Below, one piece after another: positions 59,501 to 64,000 of a stretch of 64,000 nucleotides of DNA. The position numbers and the translations under genes were made by a program. Location of the stretch: the NCBI GenBank assembly GCA_002102555.1, contig MCFL01000018.1:62001-126000 (forward strand). Reading direction: 5' to 3'. Every line of letters begins with the position of its first letter. Within the stretch, counting starts at the first letter, position 1. Under the pieces are notes generated by a model. It worked only from the letters and a program-made list of their open reading frames with translations, was not told the origin of the DNA and searched no databases. This DNA comes from Catenaria anguillulae PL171 (lineage: Eukaryota > Blastocladiomycota > Blastocladiomycetes > Blastocladiales > Catenariaceae).

Positions 59501-61232
59501 AGTCGCTATGCCCGGGCTGCCGCCCTCGAGTCAATCGAAGCCTTACGTCTCATGGTCTATCATTCAAGCTCGGATCGCATTTCGGGCTATGGGCCCGCTC
59601 TTGATATCATCAAGTCTCGTACTCTGCCAGAGCTTGTCAAGTATTTGCCACAAGTTTCGCAATGGGAGGCTTTAGAAGGAGCAACGTCGACCGATTACAA
59701 TCGCTTGTCACTTCCAAAATTCACACCCAACTCGACCAACTATGTGGCTGTCGATTTGAAAGCCAACGACCTCGTAAACCTCATTCTCCAGGCATCTCAG
59801 CTAGCAACTAGTTTCGCCCACCCTGGTAGCTTCAATGCCACGTTCTGGAACAGCAATATGGAACTTCTATGGATTACTGAAAATCTCTGGCCGACGGTCA
59901 AGGCATCAAGGGACTGGCCTAACCAAGGTGGACCAGTACAATCAGCTCATGGCGAGCAACCAGAGCTTGCTTCTCGTTTCCATGGGTGGCATGTACCTCT
60001 CGCTGGTTGCGGTTGGAGTGTTGGCTAGCTTACTCGTCATCAGCCCGTACTTTTCAAATGAGGACATGATCCTGCGCATGTTGCAACGTTTCCCAAGCGT
60101 GCCATCGCGTCCATGTATCCCAGGCAGAGGAAGACGTCGAACATACTGCGAAGTGGTCGGGCTCGAGGATCCAGAGTCGGATTGGGCGTGGACATAAAGC
60201 GAGGTACAGCAGCAGCCGGCGCAGCCGCGACTTCAACCTGGCACCGCAACACCAAAATACAAGTCGGACTCGCCATTATCATGTGTGTCATGGGCGCTAT
60301 TACGTACTCAATGTTTGGCGTCGCTCTCGGGTTCGGCATAGCTTTCCGATTTTCATTGTCGATGCACCGGTGGGAGTATACTCACAATACTTCCCTCTCT
60401 GCCATAGATCAAACTCGTTGCAAGGCGACATTGTCAGATTGTCTCACACGAGTAACCGTCGCTACGCTAGCACGGCATGGCGTGTTCTCTCCGCGCGGAA
60501 TATTTCCAACCTATTCCAGCTCTGCCAACGTCCGCCAATATCATGAACGGGCGAACACTGGTCAAGAATCTCAAAAGCACCACGACGACGTCAAGAAAGA
60601 TCCGACCTCAATTGACGCCATCTTCCCTGCCGTGACCATCTTTCCACGTGAATTGCTCTGCGCCGGGCAGGCTGCGGAAACATTAACAGACATCCCCGGA
60701 AATCGGCTTCACAAGGGCGGTAGCATCGCAGCCGTTGAATGCAGAACTGGATCGTCTCATTGAGGTTGCCGGGTCTGTCGTCGATTTTATGACGCTCACT
60801 TCAAACAACGCAACTGACATGACAACGGAAGCGTTCACGCAATGGAGACTCAGTCTCGCGCTTTCCAAGGACGTCGTGTATGTTGCCTGAGTCCCATTCT
60901 GCTGGCTTCAACGCGTCCCAAATTCGCTACTGACAATGTCAATGCTCCTTTAGGGACGTCTTACCGAGCTCCATAATCTCATGTATCGAAAGATGATGTC
61001 CACGGTTGAAGCAGGGACAGCGATGTGCATCATCTTGTTTGTCTTCTCTCTGGCATCGTTTGTGGCGGCGCTCTTCTTCTTTTATGTCGTTGGCATCGGG
61101 CCGCTTTCGCGGCAAGCACAAACCATCACTTCGCTTCTCTACTTGATACCCCCAACCGTTCTCAAGGAATCGCCCGAGCTTCAGAAGTTTGTTGAATCCG
61201 GTGCGCTCGTGTTGGACGTTCGGAGCCAATAG
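56561..61232 (+). CDS. TmcB-like TPR multi-pass membrane protein, copy 1 (several frame breaks)
   Basis: ATG at 56561 (MTAAKSSGPVPGAIRPAAG). The N-terminal membrane part contains ESSIFSVAYAVANAEELLP and a VDDVQLIS segment. More membrane segments follow (FSMPILFLFIGGLNC, LVVFVPMFLICSLVLID). Next come a Lys/Ser-rich linker, TPR-like repeats (LGLQLLERGLVEFPQDPLLLL, KSYNQLLARSPRDANVLRAY), a second membrane region (FLAWTFFLATLSAGFYFCLV, LLVSMGGMYLSLVAVGVLAS) and a last helix (IILFVFSLASFVAALFFFY). The order resembles TmcB/TmcC-type TPR proteins of chytrids and algae, whose role is unknown but sensory by domain context. Conserved parts jump frame without introns near 56830, 57110, 58150, 58520, 58640 and 60095. 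Exon borders are not fully resolved. Confidence 0.6.
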
Positions 61233-61672
61233 ACTACTAGAATTGGGCGGTGGTTGCGATTGATGTGGCTTTACTAGTTCCTCTTCTTGCTCTTTTACTT
61301 ACATTACATAGTATTCACCCATTCTTCAACTATACAAAACGTCACGATTATCTTAATTGTTGATCCAACTCACGCGGACCACCGCCACCTGATGAGGTTG
61401 TTGTGAGTATCGCTTCTATAGGTGTTGTTTTTTGTGGGTGTGTTTTTGCAGGTCGACGGGTTTCACTGAGGATGAGAGTGGTCCTGGGTACTATCTTGCG
61501 CCTTCATTTCCCAAAGCAGCTGGAGTGACACGTTCATCCGATGACGTTGGTAATCTTGTTGCATGCATCATGAAAGGGAAACCAGGAACCTGAAAAGCTC
61601 TGACGATTGCTTAAACAACCACCAAAGACTTGATGCAAAACTGAAACCAAGGAGCAATGACTTTGAGCGACC
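61233..61672. other. intergenic region
   Basis: About 440 bp between the two tandem TmcB-like genes. Nothing else recognised. Confidence 0.45.
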
Positions 61673-64000
61673 ATGAATCGATTTGAAAAGGAGCTGTTCA
61701 CCCTAGCGATTTCGACATTACAGAATGTTCCCATTCCTCCATACGTGTCATGGGCTCTAGTTCTACTTCATGACATTCAACTCCTCGCATTTGCTTTCCA
61801 CCCAAGCTTTTTCCAGCGGGATCCACCCACATGGCTATCGCAGGTTGTCGCCATCGTGCGTTTAAATGAGAGCGATGACCTGTTTCTCATATCGCTTGTC
61901 ATTGGTGCGGTTTCTGAAGTCAATCGCGACGCCAGGTCATCGTGCTCCATGGACTCACACCGCTCTCGATCCTGTACATTTTGTGCTGACCAGCGTTCTT
62001 GGTCATTGTTTGCGCTTTGGTATGCCCTCCGACCGTCAGGTTTCTGCTCAGCCGGCATATCAAGGTGCCGATCTACATACAGCAGGCAAGTCGCTTGCTT
62101 GTGACATCGTTGCTGATGTGCCTCAGTATTCCTGTTTTGCGCTTGATTGTTGGCTCACTGAAATGCATGGACAATGCCCTCGGAGCCCCTCATTCTGGAT
62201 GCAGTCGCCCGTCGAGCACCATGTACATTCTCTTTGGAATGATTGCTGCCTGCCTCTTTATTCCCTTTTCTCTCATTGGTAACTTGGTGGTATGCCCCTA
62301 TCGGCTTCATTTCCAAACACATTCCCGGTAACTCTTCAAGGGGTCTTACTATCTGATCGTTTTAGTTCTATGGTCCACAACCTCGACCACATGACCCTTT
62401 GGCAAAGGTTCACGGCGAGCTGGATGCCAGGGTGTTTTCAATTTCTTGCCCTGCTTGTCGTCCTCGACGTCGCCCATCCAGCAATGGGTGTGCTGGGTCA
62501 GCCTTTTGTTCGCCTTGTCTGGCGTGGTCATTCTCGGCTATCTCTCCTTCTGCTTTGTCGAGCACCAGGTATACTACAACCCCCGAGTCTCCGCGAGCAG
62601 GGCAGGCCTCATGGCAGCGAGCAGTGTCGCCATGCTTACCTCGTCCATTCTGCATGCGTCAGCGGTTCGCGCGGACGAATCGGCATGGGCGACCCTGGCC
62701 GTAGCGGGGCTGGGCTTTGCTGTGGTGACAGCATTTTCGCTCTTACGCGGGAAACGCCACCTTAACCGCATTGCGCGCTTTTGGCATCGGGTAAAGCACC
62801 ACGAGTTGCAGCTGCAAATGGAACAGCGGAATCGGGAGCTGGCACTCAGCAACACGAACCTCGTCGGATCCAGGCGGAACTTGGCTGCTGGCTCTCACTC
62901 TCGTTTAGGCCCGCCCGCACCTCAAGTTGTGCAGCCAAGCATGGTGCTCGGGAGTCGCATTCCAAAGGACAAGACTCAGGTTGACAATATTCAGTCCCTA
63001 TTAAAAGAAACCTCGGCCGATATCCTCAACATTGCTCGTGAGCGGGCGCCAAGAGGACGGCTGCGCGTGTTTTCCGACCCATTCCAAGTTGAGCTGTGTG
63101 CGTTGAGCTCCAATATCCTGTAGTTGACATGTCTCTTACTCACTGGCTCAGGAAAACGCTCGTCGTACCATCACGCAGGCTGTCGCTCCATCAAGGCAAG
63201 TCCCACACCGACTCGCATTGCTCTGGGAATGCAATTGCTGGAGCGTGGTCTGGTAGAGTTTAAAGGTGCGGAAGCAATAAAACACTTGTCTATATGCAAG
63301 TCAGGAGGTTGGTTCAGTTGTGAATGCCCGCCACTCACGCTCTTTCCCAAACAGACCATCCCTCATTTCCCTTCAGCTGCTTTCATACCTGTCGACATTC
63401 TTCGCAATGAAAGCGCGATCACAGTGGCCAAAATCAGCTTCAAGCTGCGGCATACCCTGATTCACGACCAAAACATCTCACTCGGGATCAAGTATCGCTT
63501 GTTTCTCTGGGTTCAAGATCAGCAACGACAACAGGATAAGGAAGAGGCCGAAGCGCTCAAGACGAGGGCACAGCAAAACCACGCTGCAGCGCATCGGACG
63601 TTGCTCAAGCTCTGGGAAGCCATTCATGATGGCACCCCGCGTCCTCAGCTTTCGCGCTTGCTCAGTGTCCTTGGTAACTTGCAAGCGGCGGCCAAGACCA
63701 GTTACATGGAGCTCTTGGCTCGTAATCCACGAGATCTGGCAGTGCTCAAGAGCTATGGCGAGTATTTACAGACTGTCGAGGCAGATTTAGAGAAAAGCGA
63801 ACAAGTGCTCGAGTTTGCAGAGGATGGTACGTAAACTGTCAAGCTGGCACCGCTTTCATCATCCTCTTCTTCACGTGGCACCGTCACGACAGTATTGACG
63901 CAGGAGATCAAGAGAAACAAGGCCGAGTCGTCGTCGTCCGCCAGAGCACAATCAACAGAAGGCGACAAGCGTACTCAATCCGTGTCCCAGAGCGGCCTCC
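61673..64000 (+). CDS. TmcB-like TPR multi-pass membrane protein, copy 2 (3' partial)
   Basis: Begins at the ATG 61673 (MNRFEKELFTLAISTLQN) with LLHDIQLLAFAFHPSFF, the counterpart of copy 1's VDDVQLIS segment. Membrane segments (TMYILFGMIAACLFIPFSL, LLFALSGVVILGYLSFCFVE), a linker, and TPR-like repeats (ALGMQLLERGLVEF, KTSYMELLARNPRDLAVLKS) follow. An intron begins at about 63828 after AEDG, the same place as after AED in copy 1, and a last visible exon (from about 63892, EIKRNKAESSSS) runs off the window. Frame breaks without introns occur around 61860-62000, 62380-62560 and 63120-63200. Copy 2 is a tandem paralogue of copy 1. Confidence 0.6.

Overview
The window is nuclear DNA of an intron-rich, GC-rich eukaryote, most likely a zoosporic (flagellated) fungus such as a Blastocladiomycota or Chytridiomycota member. 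The phylum is inferred: genes are split by short introns (mostly 50-90 bp) that often start GTACG, there are fungal-type chitin-binding modules and a PHO80/PCL-type cyclin, and there are also families typical of flagellated lineages (a rotatin-like protein, TmcB-like TPR membrane proteins) and a plant-type phosphofructokinase. No bacterial operons, CRISPR arrays or rRNA genes were seen.

Layout. 0-14.4 kb: end of a secreted chitin-binding-like protein, an acetyl-CoA transporter (-), 5-oxoprolinase (+), ubiquitin-activating enzyme E1 (-) and a TRAPPC12-like protein (+). 14.8-22.85 kb: a tRNA-Thr(CGT) gene cut in two by an element of about 8.0 kb. 23.4-38.8 kb: PDK/BCKDK-like kinase (-), plant-type PFK (+), cyclin (+), gluconokinase (-), RNF220-like RING protein (+) and SPF45-like splicing factor (-). 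39.0-46 kb: an intact tRNA-Thr(CGT), an unknown gene and a rotatin-like protein. 46.5-55.6 kb: three tandem PhoD-like phosphatase genes, the third frame-broken. 56.5-64 kb: two tandem TmcB-like TPR membrane proteins with many one-base frame breaks.

The main discovery is the 14,808-22,795 element. Its minus-strand gene joins from 12 exons into a predicted protein of about 1,556 residues with a complete tyrosine-recombinase signature (Arg; Lys; HxxR; H/W; Tyr). The two halves of the interrupted tRNA (55 nt and 21 nt, sharing a 4-bp GTTC) add up exactly to the 72-nt intact tRNA at 39,039-39,110 with no mismatch, so both borders are known to the base. The ends carry 9-bp inverted repeats 24-25 bp from each border and three GTTGAC/GTCAAC words per end. 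This looks like a eukaryotic Crypton/Starship-type element that integrates into the T-arm of a tRNA gene, in the manner of bacterial genomic islands but without restoring the tRNA.

The second notable point is an inferred 3-nt microexon (GAC) in PhoD copies A and B, which would supply one Asp of the WDDHE metal-binding motif; copy C encodes the same motif without introns. Single-base frame breaks cluster in the last 10 kb, so they may be consensus errors and not true pseudogenes.
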